Position numbers and translations under genes: made by a program. Below the pieces are notes generated by a model that saw only the letters and a program-made list of their open reading frames with translations, had not been told where the DNA came from and searched no databases. A stretch of 64,000 nt of DNA from Victivallis sp. Marseille-Q1083 (GTDB lineage: Bacteria > Verrucomicrobiota > Lentisphaeria > Victivallales > Victivallaceae), in contig NZ_CAHJXL010000002.1 of assembly GCF_903645315.1 (NCBI RefSeq), positions 637,480 to 701,479 on the forward strand, in the 5' to 3' direction. Below, one piece after another: positions 10,601-18,197 of this stretch (position 1 is its first letter; each line of letters starts with the position of its first letter).

Positions 10601-13600
10601 GACGGTGGAAAACGCCGATTTCAACGCCAATACGACCCAACAGAACGGCGGGGGGATTTTCAACGCGGCGGAATGCTCGCTGACGGTAAACGGCGCCACC
10701 TTCCGACATAATATCGCTGAAAATTTCGGCGGCGCGATCTACAACGCCGGAACTCTGACGGTGGCGAATGCGACATTGTTCGAGAATTCAGCCGACCGCG
10801 ACGGAGGCGCGATTTACAATACCGGAACGTTGACCGTTGTCGGAGCGACCTTTTTCAAAAATGAGGCCGGCGGCAACGGCGGCGCAGTTTACAGCATCGG
10901 GAAGCTGCGGCTGGCGAATTCGATCCTGGCCGGCAACACCGGCGGCGAGGATTTATACGCGGACGGCGTGGCCGAAGGCTACTACTCCTTCATCGGGAGC
11001 ATGCAGGGAGCCTTCACTAGGAATGTGGCAAATCACTTCAACGTGACGCCGGAGGAAATTTTCGGCGACCGGCCGGCGGTTTCCACCACTAAAATCAACG
11101 GGGTAACGCAGAGCTATTTCGAGCTGAAAGACAGTGCGCCGGCCGTTACGGCGGGCACGAAACTGCGGGTGGTCGGCGGAAATCTACAGTATTATGACAT
11201 GACCGCGATTTACCGCTGGGCGGACATCGGCGCGGTCGCGCTGTCCACGGCTCAACTCCAGTATGATCAGATCGGTCGGGCGCGGCTGACGCGGGATTTG
11301 CTCGCGGCGTACAGCATCGGGGCGATTTCCATGCTCAAGGAAAATCCGTCGCTCATCGTCACCACCGATCAGGATGTGGTGAATCCTTACGATGACGTGA
11401 TCAGCCTGCGCGAAGCGCTGGCCTTTGCCGCGGCGGGAATCCGCGCGGCGGATCATACCTACACGATCACCTTCGCGGATTCGCTGGCGGGCAGCGCCAT
11501 TGAGATCGACGGCAAGCTCGCAAGCCTGACCGTCGCAGCGGGGGCGTTCACGATTTTGAACCCGCTGACCATCGACGGCGGGGGCAGAATCACCATTGAC
11601 GGCGGCCGATCCAGTACGCGCGTTTGCCCCCTGGAAATCGGCGCCGACAATTATGTATTCCTCAACGGCCTGATTTTTGAGGACGGGGGGAATGCGAAAG
11701 GGCTCGGCGGCGCGATTATCAACGCGGGGAATCTGACCGTGACCAACACCACGTTTACCGGGAATGGGATCAGCGGCCAACGTGGCGGTGGAGCGATTTA
11801 CAATACCGGAAATCTGGTGATCGACAATGCCGCCTTCATCGGCAATCAATCTTCCGAAGGCGGCGGTGGGGCGATTTACAACACGGGCAGCCTGGTGGTC
11901 AACAACGCAACGTTTTCCAGGAATCTGGCCGATACCAACCGTGGCAACTCCGGCGGCGGCGCTATCTGGAACAGCAATGGCCAGGTGGTGGTGGCGAACA
12001 CCACGTTTACCGGAAACCGGACCAACGGAAAGGGCGGGGCGATTTATGCTGAAAACGGCACCCTGGTCGTCCTGAACTCCACCATTACCCAGAATAACGG
12101 CAAGAAGGACGGCAGCGGGATTTACTGCGACTCCGCCGAACTGGCGATCGCCAATTCGATCATTCTCGGCAATACCGGTTCCACGAACATAAAGGTCGAC
12201 GGAAATAACGGCTTCTCCGCCGTTTATCTGGTTACCAGTGAAACTCCCCAGAAAACGCCCGATTACAGTGATCACAATTTCTTCGATTGCCAGGATGATC
12301 CGTTCACGGATGGGAATCCTCGGAAGAGGACGGTCAACGGCGTGGAGCAGCTTTATTTCGAGGTGAAAGACGTTTCGGTTGTGGAGACTACCACGGATGG
12401 TACGAAGCTGCGGTCGTACTACGGCAAGAACGGTTGCGACATCGAGTATTACAGCAAGGATTCGAGTAACTGGCAGACCTTGATCAACTATTTGAAGTCG
12501 GTGCCGACTGATGAACAGTTCTCGTATGACCAGATCGGCCGGGACCGCCTGATGTATGACCGGAGTCAGACCTACAGCATCGGGGCCGTCAACATGCTCC
12601 GGGAACAGCCGTCGCTCACCGTCACCACCGACCTGGATTTGGTGGATCCCTGCGACGGCCGGATCAGCCTCCGCGAGGCCGCGCTTTATTACGCGCACTC
12701 CGGCGACACCGTCACCTTCGCCGGCAAAATCGCCGCCGTTCTGGATCATGATCTCGAGCTCAAGTTCGATCTGAACCTCAATTTCGGCGATACCGGAGCC
12801 TCGGTCTCCAGCGGTAGGGACGGGATTGCCCTGAAATCCGAATTCGCGCTTATCGTGCAGGGAGCCGCCGCGTTTAACCATCTCCTTTTGAGCGGCAAAG
12901 GCGACCTCTCCTTCACCGGTTCTACCGACGGTTCGGCAACGGTCGATCGGACCGGCGGCGGCGTGATCTACAGTTCTGCGGATTCGCAGGTCGTCTATGG
13001 CGGAACGTATTTCGATTTGTTGCTCACCGGCACTGGCGCCGATGGCGCCGAGGTGAAAGAGTTCGGCGGCGATATCGCGGTTGCGAACAGTTTTGACGCA
13101 AGCGGGACGGCCAACGGCCAATACCTGCAAATCAACGGCAACCATTACCAATTGACGCTCCCGAAAATCGGAATCGTGATCCGCTACACCGATATTCACG
13201 ACCTGACGGCGGCGGAAAGCCTGGTGCTCGACGACACCAATACCATTGCCGGAACAACGAATATCGCGGTTTATCTGAACACGCTTTTCGACTCCGGGAA
13301 GAGTATAACCTACGGCCAGACGCTGAGCGATGCCGGTTCCTTTCAGCTTTCCGCTTATGCGCGCGGTATTTTACTTGGCGGCGACTGGAGTTTCCTCAAT
13401 GGGACTACTCGGCCGCAGGTGAAGGATTCCGATGTGACCTCTTATGAAATCATATTGGGAGGATACTACTCGAAAGCGACTTTGACGATCACGCCGAAGC
13501 AGATCACGGTCAGCGGCATCGCGGCCGACAATCGCGTCTACGACGGCACCACCGATGCGACGCTCGATTACACCAACGCGGTGCTGACCGGCAAGCTGGC

Positions 13601-15236
13601 CGGCGATACCCTGAGCGTCAGCACAACCGGCACTTTCGCCGATAAGAATGTTGGAGTTAATAAGGTTGTTACCTTAGGTACGCTCACCCTTGGCGGCACT
13701 GATGCCAGGAACTATGTGCTCGCCGGCGCTGGCCAGCAGACCACGACGATCGCGACGATTACGGCGCGTGCAATTACGGTCAGCGGCATCGCGGCAGACG
13801 ACCGTACTTACGACGGCACCACCGCCGCCACACTCGATTACACCAACGCGGTGCTGACCGGTAAGCTGGCCGGCGATACCCTGAGCGCCAGCACGACCGG
13901 CATTTTCGCCGATAAGAATGTTGGGGTCGACAAGGTAGTCACCTTAGGTACGCTCACTCTGAATGGCACCGATGCCAGGAACTACGTTCTCGCCGGCACT
14001 GGTCAGCAGACCACGACGACCGCGACGATTACGGCGCGTGCGATTACGGTCAGCGGCATCGCAGCAGACGACCGCGTCTACGACGGAACCACCGCTGCCA
14101 CACTCGACTACACGAATGCGATGCTGACCGGCAAAGTCGCCGGCGATACCCTGAGCGTCAGCACCACCGGCACTTTCGCCGACAAAAACGTTGGAGCCGA
14201 CAAGGTTGTCACGTTGGGCACTCTCACTCTGAATGGCACCGATGCCAGGAACTATGTGCTGGCCGGCGCTGGCCAACAGACGACGACAACCGCGACGATT
14301 ACGGCGCGTGCAATTACGGTCAGCGGCATCGCGGCCGACGACCGCGTCTACGACGGCACCACTGATGCGACGCTCGATTACACCAATGCGGTGCTGACCG
14401 GCAAAGTTGCCGGCGATACCCTGAGCGTCAGCACCACCGGTAGTTTCGCCGATAAGAATGTTGGAGTCGACAAGGTAGTCACGCTGGGCACGCTCACCCT
14501 TAGCGGCACCGATGCCAATAACTACGTGTTTGCCGGTACCGGTCAACAGACCACGACGACCGCAACAATCACAGCGTGTGCGATTACGGTCAGCGGCATC
14601 GCGGCAGACGACCGCGTCTACGACGGCACCACCGCCGCAACACTCGATTACACCAACGCGATGTTGTCCGGCAAGTTGGCCGGCGATACCTTGAGCGTCA
14701 GCACAACCGGCACTTTCGCCGATAAGAATGTTGGGGTCGACAAGGTTGTCACGTTGGGCACTCTCACTCTGAATGGCACCGATGCCAGGAACTACGTTCT
14801 CGCCGTCACCGGTCAGCAGACCACGACCACCGCAACGATTACGGCGCGTGCGATTACGGTCAGCGGCATCGCGGCAGACGACCGCGTCTACGATGGCACG
14901 ACCGCCGCGACGCTCGATTACACCAATGCGGTGTTGGCCGGTAAGGTCATCGGCGATACCCTGAGCGTCAGCGCCACCGGCGTTTTCGCCGATAAAAACG
15001 CCGGAGTTGGAAAAACCGTCAATTTAGGTGCTTTGACCCTTAGCGGCGCCGACGTGGGCAACTACATTCTTGCCGGTACCGGTCAGCAGACCTCAACGAC
15101 CGCAACGATCACGCCGCGGGACATTACGGTGACGGCGGATGAGCAAAAAAAAATTGGGGGAACCGCCGATCCGGAATTGACTTACCAGCTCACCGAAGGC
15201 AGTCTGGTCGATGGCGACGGTTTTCCGGCGAACTGA
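7665..15236 (+). CDS. Giant secreted beta-helix exoprotein, part 2 (SLREA modules and YDG repeats)
   Basis: Second frame of the giant gene; coding really continues from about 7683, so the apparent internal ATG at 7665 is not a true start. Five modules of about 380-420 residues each open with a CSLREA-like sequence (for example DGLISLREALAHAA), run through GGAI beta-helix repeats, and close with a DQIGRxR...YSIGAI linker resembling the choice-of-anchor Q ending. They are followed at residues about 1950-2490 of this frame by six YDG (haemagglutinin-type) repeats of 90 residues, and then the start of an MBG domain. The frame ends at 15236 because one base is missing near the T4 run at 15221-15224; the next frame completes the MBG domain. 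Confidence 0.78.
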   Translation: MGNPRRDALTTAQLQHDQIGRSRQLHDSSEEYSVGAISMIREDASLTVDTVLDVLDPYDGVISLREALAYAAAGITETDGTFTVTFANSLGSNIVITLDPALKALTVDSALFTKDAPLTIDGEGRVTLDGGHTDSSGGSQLLNIAAGNFVFLNNMTFRNGYAGGDGGAITNTGTLNIKNVNFNHNTAVGNGGAIYSEARSSLTINTATFRENSGGSGGAIYNAGTLTVANSTFFGNEAVVNGGAIYSGNASLLVVGTTIYDNTANKGGGVYSPGIVIAVNSIFVGNRDSVKGDFYVGQADLYYSFYGGLSGKTGTATGSRGNIKASDVFGDSPTPAGKVINGVTQNYFELKDEAVIGMAGTKVQVDGNGFLQYYDMTDPGNRRWYTIGAVALTTVQLQGDQIGRYRLTADSFFKYSPGAVQQQLSLTVTTDLDVVNPNDGLISLREALAHAAMGFTAADGSYTITFADSLGSEITITLDGTLGALSIDSPQFKTAPLTIEGGGRVALDGGGATHILEIAADNRVSLNGMTFQNGRSGGDGGAIYNAGTLSVTGAAFTGNMADGGGGGAVYNTGSLVIANASFTGNLAGVGGAIYSNGLLTVVNSTFYGNGANDDGGAIYFNGDTKFELTVAGSTLTGNIANGGGGGIFVRSGAITLVNDIIVDNLSPADGKDIHSNGDITAIGLVYGTAVGSFVTEWHSYSNVQASQIFTTKTPSIRVVDGITQSYFEVKNTPDVKVTSAGTKLQVDENSGNLQYYDIENSSWVNLGAVTLTTELVQHDQIGRARMMYDSSSEYGIGAISMHRETPSLTVNTDLDLVDPYDGRISLREALAYAAAGTRAFDGSYTVDFANLFSGTIIMLDPALGALTVKAGSFAADDPLIINGNGEVTIVGSGLTQLFVIGRDNEVRMNVFTLSEGFAEDGGAIYNAGSLTMNRVTFNSNSADNGGAIYNAGTLTITNSTFSNNAAGIAGGAVYNAGTLTVENADFNANTTQQNGGGIFNAAECSLTVNGATFRHNIAENFGGAIYNAGTLTVANATLFENSADRDGGAIYNTGTLTVVGATFFKNEAGGNGGAVYSIGKLRLANSILAGNTGGEDLYADGVAEGYYSFIGSMQGAFTRNVANHFNVTPEEIFGDRPAVSTTKINGVTQSYFELKDSAPAVTAGTKLRVVGGNLQYYDMTAIYRWADIGAVALSTAQLQYDQIGRARLTRDLLAAYSIGAISMLKENPSLIVTTDQDVVNPYDDVISLREALAFAAAGIRAADHTYTITFADSLAGSAIEIDGKLASLTVAAGAFTILNPLTIDGGGRITIDGGRSSTRVCPLEIGADNYVFLNGLIFEDGGNAKGLGGAIINAGNLTVTNTTFTGNGISGQRGGGAIYNTGNLVIDNAAFIGNQSSEGGGGAIYNTGSLVVNNATFSRNLADTNRGNSGGGAIWNSNGQVVVANTTFTGNRTNGKGGAIYAENGTLVVLNSTITQNNGKKDGSGIYCDSAELAIANSIILGNTGSTNIKVDGNNGFSAVYLVTSETPQKTPDYSDHNFFDCQDDPFTDGNPRKRTVNGVEQLYFEVKDVSVVETTTDGTKLRSYYGKNGCDIEYYSKDSSNWQTLINYLKSVPTDEQFSYDQIGRDRLMYDRSQTYSIGAVNMLREQPSLTVTTDLDLVDPCDGRISLREAALYYAHSGDTVTFAGKIAAVLDHDLELKFDLNLNFGDTGASVSSGRDGIALKSEFALIVQGAAAFNHLLLSGKGDLSFTGSTDGSATVDRTGGGVIYSSADSQVVYGGTYFDLLLTGTGADGAEVKEFGGDIAVANSFDASGTANGQYLQINGNHYQLTLPKIGIVIRYTDIHDLTAAESLVLDDTNTIAGTTNIAVYLNTLFDSGKSITYGQTLSDAGSFQLSAYARGILLGGDWSFLNGTTRPQVKDSDVTSYEIILGGYYSKATLTITPKQITVSGIAADNRVYDGTTDATLDYTNAVLTGKLAGDTLSVSTTGTFADKNVGVNKVVTLGTLTLGGTDARNYVLAGAGQQTTTIATITARAITVSGIAADDRTYDGTTAATLDYTNAVLTGKLAGDTLSASTTGIFADKNVGVDKVVTLGTLTLNGTDARNYVLAGTGQQTTTTATITARAITVSGIAADDRVYDGTTAATLDYTNAMLTGKVAGDTLSVSTTGTFADKNVGADKVVTLGTLTLNGTDARNYVLAGAGQQTTTTATITARAITVSGIAADDRVYDGTTDATLDYTNAVLTGKVAGDTLSVSTTGSFADKNVGVDKVVTLGTLTLSGTDANNYVFAGTGQQTTTTATITACAITVSGIAADDRVYDGTTAATLDYTNAMLSGKLAGDTLSVSTTGTFADKNVGVDKVVTLGTLTLNGTDARNYVLAVTGQQTTTTATITARAITVSGIAADDRVYDGTTAATLDYTNAVLAGKVIGDTLSVSATGVFADKNAGVGKTVNLGALTLSGADVGNYILAGTGQQTSTTATITPRDITVTADEQKKIGGTADPELTYQLTEGSLVDGDGFPAN
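7797..12690 (+). repeat. Five SLREA plus GGAI beta-helix modules
   Basis: Module starts (SLTV or SLIV followed by SLREA about 25 residues later) lie near 7797, 8937, 10082, 11348 and 12610, at spacings of about 1.14-1.27 kb. Each of the first four carries a run of GGAIYN-type coils, then an NGVTQSYFELKD and LQYYDM stretch, then DQIGR. The fifth is degenerate and leads into the YDG region. The modules look like internal duplications of one exon-sized unit. Confidence 0.7.
13503..15122 (+). repeat. Six tandem 270-bp YDG-domain repeats
   Basis: Units start at 13503, 13773, 14043, 14313, 14583 and 14853. Each encodes 90 residues beginning ITVSGIAADDRVYDGTT and ending TTTATITARA. Units 1-5 are nearly identical; unit 6 has diverged (ADVGNYILAG). 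YDG repeats form Ig-like stalks in large haemagglutinin-type adhesins. The near-identity at DNA level suggests recent expansion or gene conversion, and the copy number may vary between strains. Confidence 0.85.
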
Positions 15237-16153
15237 CGCGCGACGCCGGTGAAAAGGCCGGCGATTACGCGATCCGGCAGGGAACGCTGACGGCCGGCGG
15301 CAACTACAACTTAACCTATGTTGGGGCCAACCTGACCATTGTGGCGAAGCCGGTTTTTGACTCGGGTATCTATTCTTCCGGGTTGAATCCGAATTTTGCC
15401 TCCGCGCTGATCACCGACAGCGTCCGGGCGGAGCTGAAGAACTTGCTGACCTCGTTCGCGGGCGACAATTTCAAGCTGCTGGGAATCAACAGCCTCCCCG
15501 CCGCGCTTTCATTTTACGATTACTTGAGTGATATCGGTGACGGCATCGAATGGAACAACATTAATTTTACCGATTTTGCCCACGATGCGACGATCCAGCG
15601 GCTCTTTGGACAGGTGACGGACTACCTCGGGCTGGATCGCAATCAAGCGACTTGGTCACCGAGGCTGATCTACGCGTTGAATCATTTGAAAGCGGACGTT
15701 GAAGACCTGCTGGGAATCAACAGCTCTGCGGAATTGTACGAGAACGGCAATATTTCCTACGGGCCGGACTATTCGTTCAGAAGCCCGGTGGTCCATACGA
15801 TGGGCTTCGGGACCTTCATCGGTGTGAGAAACTTCAGTCCTTACCGCACTCCTATCGATGATGTTCCGGGAATTGCAAACTCGGATACTCTGCTTCCGAA
15901 CATGGCGCTGAACGGTGCGTCCGGACCGGCGGAAGATGTGATCAGCATCCCGGGCGCAGAGAACACCGGCTTCCGGTATCTCGCGCCGGAGATGCCGCCG
16001 ATCAAGCCGGGGCGGAACGCCCAGTTAGCGGATGCGGAGCTTCAAAAACTGTTACGTGATTTCGGTCCGGTTCGTGGCGATGCGCTGTTGGAAAAGAGCC
16101 GCGCCTTCAAGAGCGAATTTGAACTCCTGTTGGACGAGCTGGTGACCGCATGA
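15227..16153 (+). CDS. Giant secreted exoprotein, part 3 (end of MBG domain and C-terminus)
   Basis: Third frame of the giant gene. Reading starts after the second frameshift with GELTRDAGEKAGDYAIRQG and GNYNLTYVGANLTIV, which is the second half of an MBG domain. A non-repetitive C-terminal region of about 270 residues follows (starting KPVFDSGIYSSGL and ending ELLLDELVTA). An isolated GTG at 15341 could be called as a start but lies inside the MBG sequence. The C-terminal region resembles no family I recognise. It may act as a cell-surface anchor or as the export signal read by the adaptors encoded next. The stop TGA overlaps the next ATG (ATGA). Confidence 0.7.
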   Translation, partial: GELTRDAGEKAGDYAIRQGTLTAGGNYNLTYVGANLTIVAKPVFDSGIYSSGLNPNFASALITDSVRAELKNLLTSFAGDNFKLLGINSLPAALSFYDYLSDIGDGIEWNNINFTDFAHDATIQRLFGQVTDYLGLDRNQATWSPRLIYALNHLKADVEDLLGINSSAELYENGNISYGPDYSFRSPVVHTMGFGTFIGVRNFSPYRTPIDDVPGIANSDTLLPNMALNGASGPAEDVISIPGAENTGFRYLAPEMPPIKPGRNAQLADAELQKLLRDFGPVRGDALLEKSRAFKSEFELLLDELVTA

Positions 16154-16866
16154 AGAAACTCGGCGTTATAGGCGGATTGTTCGCTGTGCTGTTGCTCGGA
16201 GCAGCAGAGCATCCGGTGGTGAAAGCGGTGCTGTTCCCGTTCCGCGAGGCGGTGATCGCCGCGCGGGTCGATTCGGCGTTGGAGCCGTACCGGTTCAAGC
16301 TCGGCGAACCGTTCAAGGCGGGCGACACGCTGGTGACGCTCGACACTTCACGATATGCGATCGAGGAAAAACGAGCGCATGATCAGTTCGATTTCGCCAA
16401 AGCGAACTACGAGGACAAGAAACTGCTGCGGGCGAAAAACTTCACCAGCGATTTCGAACTGAAAAAGTCCGAGTACGATTTTCGTCAGGCGGAGAACGCG
16501 CTCGCCGATGCGCAGTTGAACGTTTCGTTTTGCACGGTAAAAGCGCCGTTTGCCGGCAAAATCGTCGAGTTTCTGACCCGCGAATACGAGACCATCCGCC
16601 CGGGGCAGCCGCTGTTCCGGATCATCGACGACAACCAGTTGCTGGCGGTGATGAATGTGCCGATGGACGACAAGGCGCTCTGTACGGTCGGGAATTCCGT
16701 CACCATCGCCATAACAGGGGAAAACCTGACCGCGTCCGGACGGATTTATGAGGTAACGCCGCAGGCTGATCATCGCACCGGGACGGTGCGCATCCGGGTG
16801 TTGATCGACAATGCCGCCGGTCAGTTCAAGGCCGGCATGACCGGAGAGTTGATTTATGGCCAATGA
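16150..16866 (+). CDS. HlyD-family periplasmic adaptor (membrane-fusion protein)
   Basis: 238 residues, shorter than typical RND or ABC adaptors (350-450). It has an N-terminal hydrophobic segment (residues 3-18), a split biotinyl-lipoyl domain (KLGEPFKAGDTLVTLD and CTVKAPFAGKIVEF) around a short coiled-coil hairpin (about 75-125), then beta-barrel and membrane-proximal parts (GQFKAGMTGELIYG). The family bridges inner membrane and TolC in tripartite exporters. Its ATG overlaps the stop of the giant exoprotein, and its own stop is overlapped by 11 nt by the next gene, so the genes are probably translationally coupled. Confidence 0.8.
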   Translation: MKKLGVIGGLFAVLLLGAAEHPVVKAVLFPFREAVIAARVDSALEPYRFKLGEPFKAGDTLVTLDTSRYAIEEKRAHDQFDFAKANYEDKKLLRAKNFTSDFELKKSEYDFRQAENALADAQLNVSFCTVKAPFAGKIVEFLTREYETIRPGQPLFRIIDDNQLLAVMNVPMDDKALCTVGNSVTIAITGENLTASGRIYEVTPQADHRTGTVRIRVLIDNAAGQFKAGMTGELIYGQ

Positions 16867-18196
16867 GGAGTTTGCCGCCCGGCTGAAGGCCTTCGCGTTG
16901 ATGCTGAAATATGGTCATGACCTGTTCGGCGCGAAAAATTTCAGCGACGCGGCGGCGATGGCGGTCAGCAACAGCCGTTCGCTGTTGAATTTTCGTACCG
17001 CGACACTGCTGGAACTCTCCGGCGGTAAATCGCGGGTGATCGCGCAGTACGGCCAAGTGGAAGTCAATCCGCACTCCCGGCTGGCGGTTTTGCAGAACAA
17101 ATTGGCGGAAACGTTGAAATTCGGGAACGAACCGCTGACCGTGAGCAGGGATAACGGCCTTTCCACTGAGCTGGCCGAACATGACGCGGTTTATTTATGC
17201 CTCAAACTAACGCCGCCGCCGAATGCGGCCGAAATTGATTTCGTTTTCATCTGGCTGCTGGAATATGAAAAAGAGGTTCCGGGTTTTGCCGCTAACACGG
17301 CGAAATTGCTGGGCAGCTCCATTTCCGAGGCGCTCTACTATCAGCGCCTTTGCAAAAGCCGTCTGACCGGGGTGAGACGGCAGGTAAAAAAACGATGGAT
17401 GTGGGCGGCGGCGCTGATGATTCTCGCCGGGGCGATGTTCATCCGGGTGCCGGAAAACGCCACCGCGGAATTTACGCTGAAAGCGCCGGAAATCACCAGC
17501 TCTTATGCCTGGTTCGACGGCCCGATCGCCAGATGCCTGGTTCAGGACGGCGATACGGTGACCAAAGGCGAGCTCATCGCCGAATACGACACCGCGCAGT
17601 TGAGCTACCGCCTCTCCAGCGCCCGCAGCGCGCTGCGGGAGATCGAAACTGAGCTTGCCCTGGAACAGCAGAACGCGTTTACCGATCAGGACCGCCTCGG
17701 CAAAGTAAAGCTCCTCGAGGCCCGGCGCGACACGGTGAAAGTATCGGTTGAAGAGGCCGAATGGTATCTGGAGCATTCGCAACTTCCGGCGCCGGCGGAC
17801 GGTATTCTGGCTTTGACCGACGGGCGTGCCGAATTGCTGGCCGGCAAAGCGGTCCGTACCGGCGACAAGCTCTTTGAGGTATTCGGTGGCTCCGGCATGG
17901 TTGCCGAGATTCCGGTCAACGAACGCGACGCCTCGATTTTGCGCCGGCAATTTGACGCGACTTTGTTTTTACATACGGCACCTGAGACGGCGATTCCGGT
18001 GGAAATTCTGGAGGTTTCGCACTATCCGGAGCTGACCGAACAGAAGACCTACTGCTATCGGGTCCGGGCGAAACTGCCGGACGGCCTGACCGGCCTGCGC
18101 TATGGTATGCGCGGCATCGCCAAGCTCTCCGGCGGCAAGGTTTCGCTCGGTTACCGGTTGTTCAAGAGTGTCGTTCTTTACTTCCGGGGATTGTGA
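16856..18196 (+). CDS. GAF-like / transmembrane / HlyD-type adaptor fusion
   Basis: 446 residues. Residues 1-165 are soluble and resemble a GAF-type sensor fold (helix, then LLNFRTATLLELSGGKSRVI and FVFIWLLEY). A single membrane helix follows at about 180-197 (WMWAAALMILAGAMFI), then an HlyD-like periplasmic part with lipoyl halves (VQDGDTVTKGELIAEYDT; LPAPADGILAL) around a coiled coil (about 245-305) and a beta-barrel. It would place a ligand- or signal-sensing domain in the cytoplasm and an adaptor in the periplasm. It overlaps the previous gene and ends 1 nt before the next ATG, so it is a firm member of the operon. The GAF assignment is from pattern only. Confidence 0.7.
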   Translation: MANEEFAARLKAFALMLKYGHDLFGAKNFSDAAAMAVSNSRSLLNFRTATLLELSGGKSRVIAQYGQVEVNPHSRLAVLQNKLAETLKFGNEPLTVSRDNGLSTELAEHDAVYLCLKLTPPPNAAEIDFVFIWLLEYEKEVPGFAANTAKLLGSSISEALYYQRLCKSRLTGVRRQVKKRWMWAAALMILAGAMFIRVPENATAEFTLKAPEITSSYAWFDGPIARCLVQDGDTVTKGELIAEYDTAQLSYRLSSARSALREIETELALEQQNAFTDQDRLGKVKLLEARRDTVKVSVEEAEWYLEHSQLPAPADGILALTDGRAELLAGKAVRTGDKLFEVFGGSGMVAEIPVNERDASILRRQFDATLFLHTAPETAIPVEILEVSHYPELTEQKTYCYRVRAKLPDGLTGLRYGMRGIAKLSGGKVSLGYRLFKSVVLYFRGL

Positions 18197-18197
18197 C

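Noticed and set aside
11184-13199. 671-codon minus-strand open frame inside the giant gene
   Set aside because: Shadow of repetitive GC-rich coding sequence; no ribosome site or domain.
13503-15122. Regular tandem repeats as a possible CRISPR array
   Set aside because: Units are 270 bp, coding, in frame and without unique spacers.
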